From NCBI RefSeq assembly GCF_013694105.1, contig NZ_JACEFG010000003.1:620001-684000 (forward strand): 64,000 nucleotides of DNA. Reading direction: 5' to 3'. This DNA is from Halobacillus locisalis (GTDB lineage Bacteria > Bacillota > Bacilli > Bacillales > Halobacillaceae). A model generated the notes under the pieces. The model made no database searches and was not told the DNA's origin. It was given only the letters and a program-made list of their open reading frames with translations. Each line of letters opens with the position of its first letter. Position 1 is the first letter of the stretch. Shown here one piece after another: positions 33,570 to 42,982 of the stretch. The position numbers were made by a program, and so were the translations under genes.

Positions 33570-33737
33570 ATGTTATACATTCTCGCTATTTTCTTACCAC
33601 CGCTTGCTGTATTGTTTACAGGCAAGCCGATGAAAGCACTATTGAACTTGATTCTTACGTTGATTTTTTATGTGCCGGGAGCTGTTCACGCAGCAGTTGT
33701 GGTGAAAGGGCATTATGATGAACAGAAACGAATATGA
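33570..33737 (+). CDS. Pmp3/YqaE (UPF0057) membrane peptide, 55 aa
   Basis: A 55-residue proteolipid with two TM helices: LYILAIFLPPLAVLF and the segment ALLNLILTLIFYVPGAVHA. Both match the Pmp3/YqaE family (PPLAV motif; LNLILT...PG.VHA), implicated in salt and cold tolerance through membrane potential. AGAAGGAGTG lies upstream of the ATG at 33570. It follows the PAP2 gene by 46 bp and may share its transcript. Confidence 0.88.
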   Translation: MLYILAIFLPPLAVLFTGKPMKALLNLILTLIFYVPGAVHAAVVVKGHYDEQKRI

Positions 33738-33767
33738 AAAAAGGTGCCGAAACGGCACCTTTTTTTC
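33737..33767. terminator. Terminator between pmp3-like gene and queE
   Basis: The stem AAAAAAGGTGCCG/CGGCACCTTTTTTT with a three-base loop has A- and T-tracts on either side and is suitable for both convergent genes. Confidence 0.9.
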
Positions 33768-33774
33768 ATAGCTA

Positions 33775-34503
33775 TTAAACGCCTCTTTTATTTCCCCATA
33801 CAAGTGCATGTACTTGTGGGAGTACACGCACACGATTCAACTTCTCAGACGCCACTACTTTATCAATCAACCATTCGTATTGATCAAGTAGGTGACTTGC
33901 TAAGTTCTGTGGTCGGTTTTCCTCCAAGTCATCGTTTCCGACTTGTAGGAAGAATGGAACATCTGGGTACCGCTCATGAACTTCCTCTGCATACTCAAGG
34001 TCCTCATCGTTGAAAATGACGACTTTCAAGCTCGTGTTGGCCAGCCGTTCATGCTCTTTCATACGATTGATGATTTCATCAAGTACCATCCAATTCGTCT
34101 TCATTTTCGAACTAGGCGGTTTCGGAGAGATCGTCAAGTCATCGATGGTTGGAAACCAGTCTTGCCAACGGCTTCCTTGTGTTTCAAGCGCTACTTCAAT
34201 GTCTCTTTCATGGAGTCGATCAATCAACTCCTCTAAATTCTTCAGAAGGGCAGGGTTCCCACCGGAAATGGTGACATGATCGAATTGATTGCCGCCAATT
34301 TCCGTAAGACGAGCGTCTATCTCTTCCGCTGTTAAACGCTCGATGTCTTCTTTTGCGCTTCCGTCCCATGTGAAAGCTGAATCGCACCATGCGCAGCTAT
34401 AGTCACAACCGGCGGTGCGGACGAACATGGTCTTTCTACCAACCACCATACCCTCGCCTTGAATGGTAGGGCCGAATACTTCGAGAACGGGAAACTTATG
34501 CAT
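33775..34503 (-). CDS. queE: 7-carboxy-7-deazaguanine synthase (radical SAM)
   Basis: QueE (242 residues) contracts the ring of carboxytetrahydropterin to the deazaguanine core of queuosine. The radical SAM motif is CDYSCAWC (C-x3-C-x2-C), preceded by FGPTIQGEG typical of QueE, and followed by TISGGNPAL. I chose ATG 34503 (MHKFPVLEVFGPTIQGEG), which overlaps the queD stop by eight bases; an upstream open frame has no ribosome site. It is the last gene of queCDE, and queF, the usual fourth gene in B. subtilis, does not follow. Confidence 0.93.
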   Translation of the reverse strand: MHKFPVLEVFGPTIQGEGMVVGRKTMFVRTAGCDYSCAWCDSAFTWDGSAKEDIERLTAEEIDARLTEIGGNQFDHVTISGGNPALLKNLEELIDRLHERDIEVALETQGSRWQDWFPTIDDLTISPKPPSSKMKTNWMVLDEIINRMKEHERLANTSLKVVIFNDEDLEYAEEVHERYPDVPFFLQVGNDDLEENRPQNLASHLLDQYEWLIDKVVASEKLNRVRVLPQVHALVWGNKRGV

Positions 34504-34963
34504 CGTGCATCCACTCCCGTCTTGCTTCAGCAAAACTCGTCGGTGTCTCATATAGTTTAACGAATTCGACGCGGCATTGTTGAGGATTACCGATAAGCGC
34601 TGACTCCATCTTCTCATATATCCAAACGACCATATTTTCAGCTGTTGTATTCATTTGAGGAAGCGTATCGTTCAAATATCTGTGATCCAAGTGAACTTCT
34701 ATTTGATCTTTCCAGATTTGTTTGATGTCTCCGAAGTCCATTACGATGCCGATGTCATCAACAAATCCGCTGATTCCGAAAATTACGCGATACGTATGTC
34801 CGTGCAAGTTCTTGCATTTCCCTTCATAACAGTGCAAATGGTGTGCCGCATCGAAGGTGAATTCCTTACTGACCATCACGCGTTTTTGGTGATATTTCAA
34901 TTCTTCACGCTTGATATCCTCATCAATTTTCTGCAAGTTCTCTACGATGGTAAACCCGAACAT
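34496..34963 (-). CDS. queD: 6-carboxytetrahydropterin synthase
   Basis: QueD (155 residues) converts dihydroneopterin triphosphate to carboxytetrahydropterin. Zinc ligands are in FDAAHHLHCYEGKCKNLHGHTY (two His in HGH plus the first HH), and the catalytic Cys is in EGKCKNLHG. The C-terminal DFGDIKQIW and LDHRYLND blocks are present. The start ATG overlaps the queC stop as TAATG, and AGAGGTG lies upstream in queC. An extra about 30 residues precede the core, compared with the shortest homologues. Confidence 0.93.
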   Translation of the reverse strand: MFGFTIVENLQKIDEDIKREELKYHQKRVMVSKEFTFDAAHHLHCYEGKCKNLHGHTYRVIFGISGFVDDIGIVMDFGDIKQIWKDQIEVHLDHRYLNDTLPQMNTTAENMVVWIYEKMESALIGNPQQCRVEFVKLYETPTSFAEARREWMHDA

Positions 34964-35628
34964 TAGCTGTTCACCTCTTTTCGCTCAAGGTACGTATCCA
35001 ATCCGTTTTGACGCAATTCACACGCAGGGCAATCGCCGCACCCATCTCCGCGTACCCCGTTATAGCAAGTCAGCGTTTTTTCGCGAACATATTCGAACTC
35101 GTTCAATTCATCTGCCATTTCCCATGTTTGTGCTTTATCAAGCCACATTAAAGGTGTGTGAACAACGAATTCATCATCCATCGATAAGTTCAATGTGACG
35201 TTCAATGACTTAACGAATACATCGCGGCAGTCGGGATAACCGCTGAAGTCGGTTTCGCATACGCCTGTCACGATGTGTTTGGCACCGATTTGACGTGCAA
35301 GGATAGTGGCAAAGGATAAGAATAATAAATTCCTTCCCGGCACAAAGGTGGAAGGAAGTTCTCCATCTTCACCATCTTTCACCTCGATATCATTACGTGT
35401 TAAGGCATTCGGTGCCAGCTGGTTGAGCAGAGACATATCCAATACGTGATGCTTGACGTTCTGATCCTCAGCAATTTCCTTAGCTACTTCAATCTCAGCT
35501 TTATGACGTTGATCGTAGTCGAATGTCACCACTTCTACATGGTCGAAATCTTTCAGTGCCCAGAATAGACACGTCGTACTATCTTGTCCCCCGCTGAACA
35601 CAACGACGGCTTTTTTATTTTTTTCCAT
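34963..35628 (-). CDS. queC: 7-cyano-7-deazaguanine synthase
   Basis: QueC (221 residues) is an ATP-dependent amidoligase/nitrile synthase making preQ0. The PP-loop [14 protein letters not shown] is at the N-terminus, and the zinc-binding cluster [19 protein letters not shown] is at the C-terminus. ATG 35628 is preceded by AAAGGAGAA. It is the first gene of the cluster and sits directly after the preQ1 riboswitch and its terminator. Confidence 0.95.
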   Translation of the reverse strand: MEKNKKAVVVFSGGQDSTTCLFWALKDFDHVEVVTFDYDQRHKAEIEVAKEIAEDQNVKHHVLDMSLLNQLAPNALTRNDIEVKDGEDGELPSTFVPGRNLLFLSFATILARQIGAKHIVTGVCETDFSGYPDCRDVFVKSLNVTLNLSMDDEFVVHTPLMWLDKAQTWEMADELNEFEYVREKTLTCYNGVRGDGCGDCPACELRQNGLDTYLERKEVNS

Positions 35629-35683
35629 TAAAAAAATTCTCCTTTCACAATTGAAAAAGAGAATTCTACTCACCCAAAAACAT

Positions 35684-35711
35684 AAAAAAAACCATACCTA
35701 AGGCAAGGTAT
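35684..35711 (-). terminator. Expression-platform terminator of the preQ1 riboswitch
   Basis: On the minus strand the stem ATACCT/AGGTAT is followed by eight T residues. The CCTTAG inside it is complementary to CTAAGG at the end of the aptamer, which gives the alternative antiterminator. Confidence 0.8.
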
Positions 35712-35721
35712 CGTTCCATCC

Positions 35722-35760
35722 TTAGTTTTTTATAGAGGGTGTAGCTAGAACCTCTCCCGC
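35722..35760 (-). promoter_or_regulatory. preQ1-I riboswitch aptamer
   Basis: The minus-strand sequence AGAGGTTCTAGCTACACCCT followed by CTATAAAAAACTAA matches the compact preQ1-I pseudoknot: stem AGAGG/CCTCT, loop TTCTAGCTACA, A-rich tail pairing back into the loop. Bound preQ1 should sequester the tail, release the terminator hairpin and stop queCDE transcription. Confidence 0.92.
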
Positions 35761-35852
35761 ACTTGAGGCGGACTTGTATTAAATTTGAATCACTATCCCT
35801 AGTGTAACACGTTAAAAAACGAAAAGGAATAAAAAAAAGGATGATGAACAAT

Positions 35853-35870
35853 TTGTGAAATAATTCACAA
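35853..35870 (+). promoter_or_regulatory. Rex box upstream of lactate permease
   Basis: TTGTGAAATAATTCACAA is a perfect match to the Rex consensus TTGTGAANNNNTTCACAA. A TATAAT -10 follows at 35900-35905. Rex releases DNA when NADH rises, so the permease should be induced under low oxygen. Confidence 0.85.
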
Positions 35871-35936
35871 ATTCATATTCAGAACGAGTCTTATTCTATT
35901 ATAATAGAAGTATAGATTAGGTGGAGGGGTGAAGTT

Positions 35937-37589
35937 ATGAATGTATGGGAAGTTACGACGGCGCTGATGCCCGTCCTTGCTGTCTTCATATTGTTAGTGA
36001 TTTTACGTTTACCTGCTGTAAAAGCGATGCCGATCAGTCTCATTGTGGTAGGTGTGTTGGCTGTCATCGTATGGCGTGTTCCTTTTCTACAGGTGATCGC
36101 GGCTTCTCTAGAAGGACTGATGATTGCCGTTTCGATACTATGGATCGTGTTCGGAGCGATTCTTCTATTGAACACGTTGAAAACGAGCGGAGCTATGGAA
36201 ACCATCCGATCCAATTTCTCACATATCTCACCCGACCGGCGTGTTCAGTTAATCATCATTGCCTGGCTGTTCGGTTCTTTCATAGAAGGAGCAGCTGGTT
36301 TTGGTACACCGGCAGCCATTGCCGCTCCTTTATTATTAACATTAGGTTTTCCTGCTCTTGCCGCTGTTTCTCTAGCTTTGATTGCCGACAGTAGTGCAGT
36401 ATCTTTTGGGGCCGTCGGCACGCCTCTCATAGTTGGTGTCGATCAAGGATTGAGGCAAGGAGCTTCAATTGCCCCGCCTGTCCAACAAGCGCTAGGGGAA
36501 CAAACCATGGCGGATTATATTCAAGGGATTGCACAAACAACGGTTATGATGGATTTATTCATAGGTTCATTGATTCCGCTCATTCTTGTTCTCATGCTCA
36601 CTAAACTTTTTGGAGAAAATCGCTCTTTTAAAGAAGGATTGGAGATTTGGAAGTTTGCCTTGTTTGCAGGGTTCAGCTTTACAGTTCCGGCGTTCCTTGT
36701 TGCTACATTCATCGGACCAGAGTTCCCGTCTATCATTGGTGGGTTGGTCGGTTTAGCGGTTGTGGTACCTGCAGCTAGAAAAGGATTTCTATTACCTGCA
36801 ACAACGTGGGACTTCCCTGTAAAGGAAAAGGGGCCCGCTCATGACGAAGCCGTTGCAATGAAGAAGCATATGCCCTTGTATAAAGCGTGGATTCCTTATG
36901 TTCTTGTCGCCCTACTGCTTGTCCTTTCAAGGCTCAATTTTCTACCATTCAAACAATGGTTGATGTCTGTGAGAGTGGAATGGAACAACATCTTGGGAAC
37001 AGACTTAGCGGCGTCTTTTGAACCACTGTATTTGCCAGGGAGTCTCTTTGTGCTTGCGATTATCTTTACCGTGTTCTATCACAAGATGAACAAAGAACAG
37101 GTCACATCAACCATTCTAACCTCAGCTGGCTCTATGGTCGGAAGTGTGATTGCTCTCGGAACAGCGGTTCCTATGGTTCGAATCTTTATCAACTCAGGTG
37201 TCAATGAAGCGGATCTTTTAAGTATGCCGATGGAACTCGCCATCATGGTCTCTGAATCTGTCGGAGGAGCATGGCCTTTAGTGGCTCCGATAGTAGGTGC
37301 GCTCGGTTCATTCATATCTGGTAGTGCAACATTCAGTAATATGATGTTTTCCTTATTCCAGTTCAGTGCCGCCGACCAGATCGGATTGTCCGGACAATCT
37401 GTAGTGGCTCTACAGGTACTCGGTTCAAATGCAGGGAACATGGTGTGCATCCTCAATGTCGTAGCGGCTGCTTCTGTTGTGAACCTTGTAGGAAAAGAAG
37501 GAGAGATCATCCGAATCACGATGATCCCGATGCTGATTTATGTCTTTCTTGCCGGCGTAATCGGAACACTTTTTTTGTATGTAGGGTAA
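35937..37589 (+). CDS. lctP: L-lactate permease (LctP family)
   Basis: A 550-residue, 12-14 TM symporter for lactate or glycolate. Hallmarks are [36 protein letters not shown] and the C-terminal [22 protein letters not shown] and [26 protein letters not shown] precedes the ATG. The Rex box links it to fermentation, although no ldh gene is adjacent here, unlike the ldh-lctP operon of B. subtilis. No terminator is obvious before the argG T-box promoter. Confidence 0.93.
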   Translation: MNVWEVTTALMPVLAVFILLVILRLPAVKAMPISLIVVGVLAVIVWRVPFLQVIAASLEGLMIAVSILWIVFGAILLLNTLKTSGAMETIRSNFSHISPDRRVQLIIIAWLFGSFIEGAAGFGTPAAIAAPLLLTLGFPALAAVSLALIADSSAVSFGAVGTPLIVGVDQGLRQGASIAPPVQQALGEQTMADYIQGIAQTTVMMDLFIGSLIPLILVLMLTKLFGENRSFKEGLEIWKFALFAGFSFTVPAFLVATFIGPEFPSIIGGLVGLAVVVPAARKGFLLPATTWDFPVKEKGPAHDEAVAMKKHMPLYKAWIPYVLVALLLVLSRLNFLPFKQWLMSVRVEWNNILGTDLAASFEPLYLPGSLFVLAIIFTVFYHKMNKEQVTSTILTSAGSMVGSVIALGTAVPMVRIFINSGVNEADLLSMPMELAIMVSESVGGAWPLVAPIVGALGSFISGSATFSNMMFSLFQFSAADQIGLSGQSVVALQVLGSNAGNMVCILNVVAAASVVNLVGKEGEIIRITMIPMLIYVFLAGVIGTLFLYVG

Positions 37590-37630
37590 ACTCCATCCAT
37601 TTGAACATTGAAAAAATTCGAAGGATACGG

Positions 37631-37658
37631 TTGACTTCTCAAAATACCTATGTATAAT
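37631..37658 (+). promoter_or_regulatory. Promoter of the argG T-box leader
   Basis: TTGACT and a perfect TATAAT (37653-37658) are separated by 16 bp. Confidence 0.65.
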
Positions 37659-37681
37659 TATAAACAATATATAATATTTAT

Positions 37682-37927
37682 ACATTCGAAGACGAAGAGA
37701 GTACACTTGGAATTGGTCTTGCAGCGAATCGGGGACGGTGGGAGCCCGGTGATCATTTAAGTGGAAACGCACTTCTGAGATGTTTGGTGAATGAAGTAGC
37801 CAAAACCGGGAGCACCCGTTATCAGTGTCGAGTTGGTCTATAGAAGCATAGACAATGAGAGTGGCACCGCGGATGTAAAATGAAAAATCCGTCTCTTACC
37901 CCCCAATGGGAAGAGACGGATTTTTTT
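37682..37927 (+). promoter_or_regulatory. T-box riboswitch, probable Arg specifier (CGC)
   Basis: Stem I starts with AAGAGAGTA (S-turn) followed by CACTT, which pairs with AAGTG at about 37759-37763. The distal arm AGCGA...CGGGGACGGTGGGAGCCCG is typical. After GAAA comes CGC (37768-37770) followed by A, in the specifier position (family pattern GAA-NNN-A). The T-box block is GAGTGGCACCGCGG (37859-37872), whose TGGC bulge would pair with the tRNA GCCA end. Uncharged tRNA-Arg should favour the antiterminator. Confidence 0.88.
37884..37927 (+). terminator. T-box regulated terminator
   Basis: The stem AAAATCCGTCTCTT/AAGAGACGGATTTT is followed by a T-tract, 28 bp before the argG ATG. Confidence 0.9.
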
Positions 37928-37955
37928 GTGGACAATAATAAAGGAGGCATTATAC

Positions 37956-39176
37956 ATGACAAAGCCAAAAGTGGTATTAGCATATTCAGGTGGACTTGAT
38001 ACATCGATTTCAGTGAAATGGATTCAGGAAAAGTACGGGTACGATGTCATTGCCCTAGGACTTGATGTAGGGGAAGGGAAGGATCTTGAGTCGATTCGTC
38101 AAAAAGCTTTGGATGTCGGTGCGATTAAGGCGATCATGATAAATGCGAAGGAATTATTGGCCGAAGAATACCTGATGCCAGCATTGAAAGCCAATGCTTT
38201 ATATGAAGGGAAGTATCCATTGTCTTCCGCCTTATCCCGTCCTTTGATTTCCAAGTTACTTGTAGAAGTGGCAGAGCAGGAAGGTGCTGTAGCCGTCGCG
38301 CACGGCTGTACAGGTAAGGGGAATGACCAGGTTCGTTTTGAAGTTTCGATTCAGGCGCTGAATCCGGATCTTGAAGTAATCGCTCCCGTACGTGAATGGG
38401 GGATGAATCGTGATGAACAGTTGATGTATGCAGAAGAAAAAGGAATACCTGTTCCTGTCACGAAAGAAAATCCTTTCTCTATAGATGCGAATATTTGGGG
38501 ACGTGCATGTGAAGCAGGAGTTCTAGAGGATCCTTGGGTAGAAGCACCGGAGGCCGCCTTTGCTTGGACGAATCCGATTGAAGAGACGCCAGATGAAGCG
38601 GATACGATTACGATTGATTTCGTCGAAGGGAAGCCAGTAGGAATCAACGGGCAATCCATGGATCTTGTCCCATTAATTGAACACTTGAACGATCTCGGAG
38701 GAAAGCACGGTGTCGGACGTATCGATCATACAGAGAACCGTCTCGTAGGAATCAAGTCAAGAGAAGTGTATGAAACGCCGGCCGCTATGATTCTGATCAA
38801 TGCACACAAAGAATTGGAGTTTTTGACTCTCACGAGAGAAGTGTCCCAGTATAAAACGAACGTGGACCAACAGTTATCGAAAATCATTTACGACGGTCTT
38901 TGGTACTCTCCGTTGCAACCAGCTTTGTCTGCCTTCGTTGATTCAACACAAAAAGTGGTAACAGGTACGGTGAAAGTGAAATTATTCAAAGGCCATCATA
39001 CGGTTACGGGCAAGAAGTCTCCTATGAGTCTTTATAACGAAGAGTTGTCCACGTATTCCAAAGGGGATGCTTTCGACCATGATGCTGCTGTCGGTTTTAT
39101 CAAGCTATGGGGACTTCCGACGAAAGTACACGCAGGCGTGCATAAGAAAAAAGATACGGTGAGCGTCCATGACTAA
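37956..39176 (+). CDS. argG: Argininosuccinate synthase
   Basis: ArgG (406 residues) condenses citrulline and aspartate using ATP. The PP-loop [17 protein letters not shown] is at the N-terminus, and [17 protein letters not shown] and [13 protein letters not shown] are family blocks. ATG 37956 has AAAGGAGG upstream; the frame extends ten codons into the T-box terminator but that is not a credible start. argH overlaps its 3' end by eight bases. Confidence 0.97.
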   Translation: MTKPKVVLAYSGGLDTSISVKWIQEKYGYDVIALGLDVGEGKDLESIRQKALDVGAIKAIMINAKELLAEEYLMPALKANALYEGKYPLSSALSRPLISKLLVEVAEQEGAVAVAHGCTGKGNDQVRFEVSIQALNPDLEVIAPVREWGMNRDEQLMYAEEKGIPVPVTKENPFSIDANIWGRACEAGVLEDPWVEAPEAAFAWTNPIEETPDEADTITIDFVEGKPVGINGQSMDLVPLIEHLNDLGGKHGVGRIDHTENRLVGIKSREVYETPAAMILINAHKELEFLTLTREVSQYKTNVDQQLSKIIYDGLWYSPLQPALSAFVDSTQKVVTGTVKVKLFKGHHTVTGKKSPMSLYNEELSTYSKGDAFDHDAAVGFIKLWGLPTKVHAGVHKKKDTVSVHD

Positions 39177-40539
39177 GTTATGGGGAGGACGCTTTACAAA
39201 GCCTACCAACCAGCTGGTCGAGGAGTACACGTCTTCGATCGGCTTTGATCAAAAGTTAGCGATGCACGATATTAAAGGAAGTCAAGCACACGTAACCATG
39301 CTCGCCGAATGCAGCATCATTACGATGGAGGAATCCGAACAGATCAAGGAAGGACTTCAAAAGATTGCTGGTAAGATCGCGGATGGTGATGTGGATTATT
39401 CCGTTGCGGACGAAGATATTCATATGAATATTGAACGTATGTTAATCGAAGAAATTGGGCCGGTTGGCGGAAAGTTGCATACAGGAAGAAGCCGGAATGA
39501 CCAAGTCGCAACCGACATGCATCTTTATTTGAGAGAGAAGACGAATGAATTGATTCAGTTAGTCGAAGCTGTTCAGGCAGCGTTAGTCTCTCAAGCGGAT
39601 CAACATGTGGAGACGATCCTGCCAGGTTACACCCATTTGCAACGAGCTCAGCCTGTTTCATTTGCGCATCACCTTCTCGCCTACTTCTGGATGTTCGAGA
39701 GAGATAAGGAGAGATTACATGATAGCTTGAAACGCATCAATTGGTCACCGCTTGGAGCGGGTGCGCTGGCAGGAACTCCTTACGCGATCGATCGTCAAAT
39801 GACATCCGATCAGCTTGGGTTCGACAAACCTTATCCGAACTCGCTTGATGCGGTCAGCGATCGTGATTTCATCCTTGAGTTCTTATCGATTTCTTCTATC
39901 TTGATTACCCACATCTCAAGATTGTCTGAAGAACTCATTCTTTGGAGTAGTCAGGAGTTTGATTTCATAGAGCTTGATGATGCATTTTGCACAGGCTCGA
40001 GCATCATGCCACAAAAGAAAAATCCGGACGTTCCTGAATTGCTCAGAGGGAAGACGGGGCGCATCTATGGTAACTTGATGGGGCTGTTAACGTTATTGAA
40101 AGGATTGCCTCTCGCCTATAACAAAGATATGCAGGAAGATAAAGAAGGCATGTTCGATACAGTGGAGACGTTAGACGGCGCCTTGCATTTATTGGCTCCG
40201 ATGATTGAGACGATGACGGTGAAAACGTCCCATATGCGTCAAGCCGTTAACGAAGACTATTCCAACGCGACAGATATAGCGGATTACTTAGCAGTCAAAG
40301 GGTTGCCCTTCCGTCAAGCACACGAAGTAATTGGAAAAATCGTACTGTATGCTATTGAAAAACAAAAGTTTCTTCTTGAACTTTCTCTAGAAGAATACCA
40401 GCAGTTTTCAAACCTGTTCGAAGAAGACATTTATGAGAAACTGGCGCCAGATCATGTCGTTGCTGTGAGAGACAGCGAAGGTGGAACAGGATTCGACCAA
40501 GTGCATAAGCAGTTGCATTTAGCGAAGCAACACATCTAA
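39169..40539 (+). CDS. argH: Argininosuccinate lyase
   Basis: ArgH (456 residues) splits argininosuccinate to arginine and fumarate. The signature loop [16 protein letters not shown] carries the catalytic Ser. [16 protein letters not shown] and [19 protein letters not shown] are also conserved. It is translationally coupled to argG and ends the operon at a strong terminator. Confidence 0.97.
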   Translation: MTKLWGGRFTKPTNQLVEEYTSSIGFDQKLAMHDIKGSQAHVTMLAECSIITMEESEQIKEGLQKIAGKIADGDVDYSVADEDIHMNIERMLIEEIGPVGGKLHTGRSRNDQVATDMHLYLREKTNELIQLVEAVQAALVSQADQHVETILPGYTHLQRAQPVSFAHHLLAYFWMFERDKERLHDSLKRINWSPLGAGALAGTPYAIDRQMTSDQLGFDKPYPNSLDAVSDRDFILEFLSISSILITHISRLSEELILWSSQEFDFIELDDAFCTGSSIMPQKKNPDVPELLRGKTGRIYGNLMGLLTLLKGLPLAYNKDMQEDKEGMFDTVETLDGALHLLAPMIETMTVKTSHMRQAVNEDYSNATDIADYLAVKGLPFRQAHEVIGKIVLYAIEKQKFLLELSLEEYQQFSNLFEEDIYEKLAPDHVVAVRDSEGGTGFDQVHKQLHLAKQHI

Positions 40540-40575
40540 AAAGGAACGCTCGGCACGGCCTGAGCGTTCCTTTTT
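40540..40575 (+). terminator. argGH terminator
   Basis: The 12-bp stem AAAGGAACGCTC/GAGCGTTCCTTT is followed by T residues. Confidence 0.9.
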
Positions 40576-40736
40576 GCTTGTCATAGTTTGCGTTCCCACA
40601 TCATCAGCCCTCTTTAGTTATCTGAATATGGAAAATAACTCTCGCGGGCAGACATCTTATATAACTGTGAAAACGTTTGAAAAGTCGTAAAGAGGTTAAT
40701 ATAAGAAGAACGACTATTATAGGGGAGGCACGTAAA

Positions 40737-41069
40737 ATGACGAAGCATATTGAAGCTTTTTTCGAATCAGAAAACGATGCAGAGAGCGCGAAAGCAGATC
40801 TACAGGAACTTTCTATTGAAAAAGAATTGGTGGAGCCTATTCCCGCCGATACCGACTTAGGTCCTATTATCCCTATAGCAGGTTCAGCAAGTTCTGGCCC
40901 AGGGGCAGTCAGTTTTGAGGATGTGGCGGAACCAACAAGGGATGGCGCCTTATTCAGCAAAAAACATCTTACGCACGTTCTTCATTTCTACTTAAAGGAT
41001 GAAGAGTTCGATCATGCGGTTAAGAAGATTGAGAAGCATAATGGTCATATGAACGAGAAGCATTTATAA
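40737..41069 (+). CDS. Hypothetical protein, 110 aa, possible stress protein
   Basis: ATG 40737 has AGGGGAGG eight bases upstream. The N-terminus MTKHIEAFFESENDAESAKADLQ has a beta strand followed by an E/D/A helix, resembling the opening of YflT-like stress proteins and ferredoxin-like folds. A Gly/Pro/Ser-rich middle (IPIAGSASSGPG) and a C-terminal THVLHFYLKDEEFDHAVKKIEKHNG repeat the beta-alpha pattern. So it may be a two-half alpha/beta protein broken by a flexible loop. The exact family is not recognised. It is monocistronic. Confidence 0.65.
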   Translation: MTKHIEAFFESENDAESAKADLQELSIEKELVEPIPADTDLGPIIPIAGSASSGPGAVSFEDVAEPTRDGALFSKKHLTHVLHFYLKDEEFDHAVKKIEKHNGHMNEKHL

Positions 41070-41071
41070 TC

Positions 41072-41104
41072 AACAAAACGCCTCCTATGCGGGGGCGTTT
41101 TGTT
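41072..41104 (+). terminator. Terminator, copy 1 of a duplicated hairpin
   Basis: AACAAAACGCCTCC/GGGGGCGTTTTGTT with loop TATGC. A near-identical hairpin recurs at 41555-41590 on the other side of two palindromic elements. Confidence 0.85.
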
Positions 41105-41128
41105 CAGGCTGCCCACAGAAGTTAGTGG

Positions 41129-41311
41129 AAAGGTTCTGTTAGATGATATGAGAATACCATGGGATGGAAAACGGCTCGCTTTCCTGCGGGGGAGCCGGCA
41201 AGCCTGCTAGTTCGTTGACACTCACTGTGGGGTCTCGCCTGGGTCCTTCTCCCGCGGGAGTCTCGCCGTTTTCCATCCCACTATGCTACAAGTAGTGGAA
41301 ACAGAACCTTG
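41129..41311. repeat. Palindromic intergenic element A
   Basis: Outer inverted arms AAGGTTCTGTT and AACAGAACCTT enclose inner arms GGGATGGAAAACGGC and GCCGTTTTCCATCCC and a GC-rich core with tCTCGCC/GGCGaGA-type blocks. There is no coding potential. It looks like a non-autonomous mobile or REP-like element of bacilli. Confidence 0.65.
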
Positions 41312-41384
41312 CCAATCATTGTGCGTTTATCCGTAGCAGCTCTCTTTGTAGGTGATTCCAAGAGGTTCGCACTTCCTCTCGCAA

Positions 41385-41508
41385 GGTGGCGTGGAAACGG
41401 CGACACTCCTGCAGGATCCTGAGGCTTGGGTGAGATTCCGCAGGTCGCGGAGCAATCGAGGAAGCTCACCGCCTCCTGCGGAAAGGGAGTCGTTCCCACG
41501 CCACCGTT
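41385..41508. repeat. Palindromic intergenic element B
   Basis: Arms GGTGGCGTGG/CCACGCCACC, extending with AACG/CGTT, enclose a core sharing short motifs with element A in inverted orientation (CCTGCGGAAAGGGAGTCG here against CTTTCCTGCGGGGGAGC there). No gene is seen. Confidence 0.6.
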
Positions 41509-41554
41509 CTCTCCTCAACATGGAAGAACCGAAAGTAGGTTTCTCAACACGCTG

Positions 41555-41590
41555 AACAAAACGCCTCCTATGCGGGAGGCGTTTTGTTTT
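41555..41590. terminator. Terminator, copy 2 of the duplicated hairpin
   Basis: AACAAAACGCCTCC/GGAGGCGTTTTGTT differs from copy 1 by one stem base. It serves the LysM peptidase gene on the minus strand. Confidence 0.85.
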
Positions 41591-41608
41591 GTCACGTCAT
41601 GAGTTTCA

Positions 41609-42796
41609 TTACATATACAGGCTTGCTAAGAAGATGCCTATGGTCTCCTGATAGATCTCGTCAAATTGGCTGAGAGGGAGCGGGTTTACTCCTTGACCGA
41701 GTTCGACCGTGAAGCCAGGCCGACGGTACACTTGAATGAACCAGTCCTTATAGCCTGCAAAACTGTAGACATTGCGAATGGGCTGATAGCCGCTCACCCG
41801 CTGGAATTCATTGACGATCGTCAAGGATTGCGGAGGTTCTAACCCTTCGTATCCCCAGTAAATGACTTCGCCCTGCGTATGGAAAGCGAGCATTTTCTCG
41901 AACTGTCTAGCTTGAGCAAGTTCAGCCATCGCGATTGCTTCTGGTTCTGTTAACGGCTCATAGCCAGGGAAGTCACGAGGGGAGGGTTCTTTCGGTTTTC
42001 GCTCTTGTTCAACTTCCCACTTGGCTGGGTACTGATTATTTAAATCGACCCCACGAATATTTGCTTTCCACCCTGAATAATCTTGGTTGCCATTGTTGAT
42101 CTGTATGGCTTGTTCACCAAAAGGTCCTTCTGGAGGCCCATTCAATACAAGGTTTACTCCATCAGGGTCGACCATAGGAACTATGGAAAGCGTGATTTGA
42201 TCATAGAACGGGTTGACATCGAGACCACGAATCGTTTCTTTATTCGTTAAGGCGAGCAGGTAGTCATTGAGAAACTGCATGATGACGGCCGATGTAATCC
42301 ATTCGTTTGCATGGAAGGAGCCGTTCCAGTGAACGACTTTTGCCCCATTTCCGATTTGTAACTCGACTAAATCTTTCCCCATGACACTATTTCCTATCGT
42401 TTCAACCCTCATAAAGGGATAAAGCGAGAGTAGTCCCTCTAAATCATTCGTAAGAACTGTAAAATCATATTCCTGATTTCCGTTCACGATACGTTCGGTC
42501 ACTCTACTAGGGATGAGAATGGTTTGCCCGATCTGAAGTTGACTTGGATTGACACCAGGGTTGAGCAGCGCTAAGGAGTCAATCGATATTCTTCGATCGC
42601 TTGCGATTTTCCAGAAACTATCCCCCGGACTAATGCGATAAGGTTCTGTCTGATATCCTGGGATCTGAATAGTTTGCCCAACAACAAGTCCAGAAGGGTT
42701 TACCCCAGAATTGGAATCTATGATGAATCTCAAGGGTATATTAAACAACTGGCTGTAATACCAAAGCGTGTCGCCTTTTCGTACTTGTACGTCCAC
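41609..42796 (-). CDS. LysM-M14 gamma-D-glutamyl-diamino acid peptidase
   Basis: A 395-residue cell wall peptidase. Two LysM domains (VQVRKGDTLWYYSQLFNIP and YRISPGDSFWKIASDRRIS) bind peptidoglycan. They are followed by an M14 zinc carboxypeptidase domain with HWNGSFHANEW (H-x2-E zinc ligands), AFHTQGEVIYWG (third His) and FTVELGQG (catalytic Glu). The architecture matches the spore-associated gamma-D-glutamyl-L-diamino acid endopeptidase I and B. subtilis YqgT. No signal peptide is seen. I chose GTG 42796, seven bases after AGGAGG; the ATG ten codons upstream lies before the ribosome site. Confidence 0.9.
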   Translation of the reverse strand: MDVQVRKGDTLWYYSQLFNIPLRFIIDSNSGVNPSGLVVGQTIQIPGYQTEPYRISPGDSFWKIASDRRISIDSLALLNPGVNPSQLQIGQTILIPSRVTERIVNGNQEYDFTVLTNDLEGLLSLYPFMRVETIGNSVMGKDLVELQIGNGAKVVHWNGSFHANEWITSAVIMQFLNDYLLALTNKETIRGLDVNPFYDQITLSIVPMVDPDGVNLVLNGPPEGPFGEQAIQINNGNQDYSGWKANIRGVDLNNQYPAKWEVEQERKPKEPSPRDFPGYEPLTEPEAIAMAELAQARQFEKMLAFHTQGEVIYWGYEGLEPPQSLTIVNEFQRVSGYQPIRNVYSFAGYKDWFIQVYRRPGFTVELGQGVNPLPLSQFDEIYQETIGIFLASLYM

Positions 42797-42982
42797 CGCA
42801 CGACCTCCTATCAAAATGATCTTCATTATCCTGCCTTATCGTACAGAAACAACCGGAATGATTGATGTTTCATTTTATTCATATATATGGTCGAACTCTG
42901 ATATCAATGAATGTTCTATATGTAATTCCTCGAAAATCAGGTACAATAATAGAAGGAAGATTAAAAGGAAGTAGGGAAATGA

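Noticed and set aside
40660-40737. Sigma-B promoter before the 110-aa protein
   Set aside because: GTTTGA with GTTAAT 14 bp away matches the sigma-B pattern too poorly to call.
41327-41521. Coding frames inside the palindromic elements
   Set aside because: They follow the inverted repeats, have no ribosome sites and show no domain.
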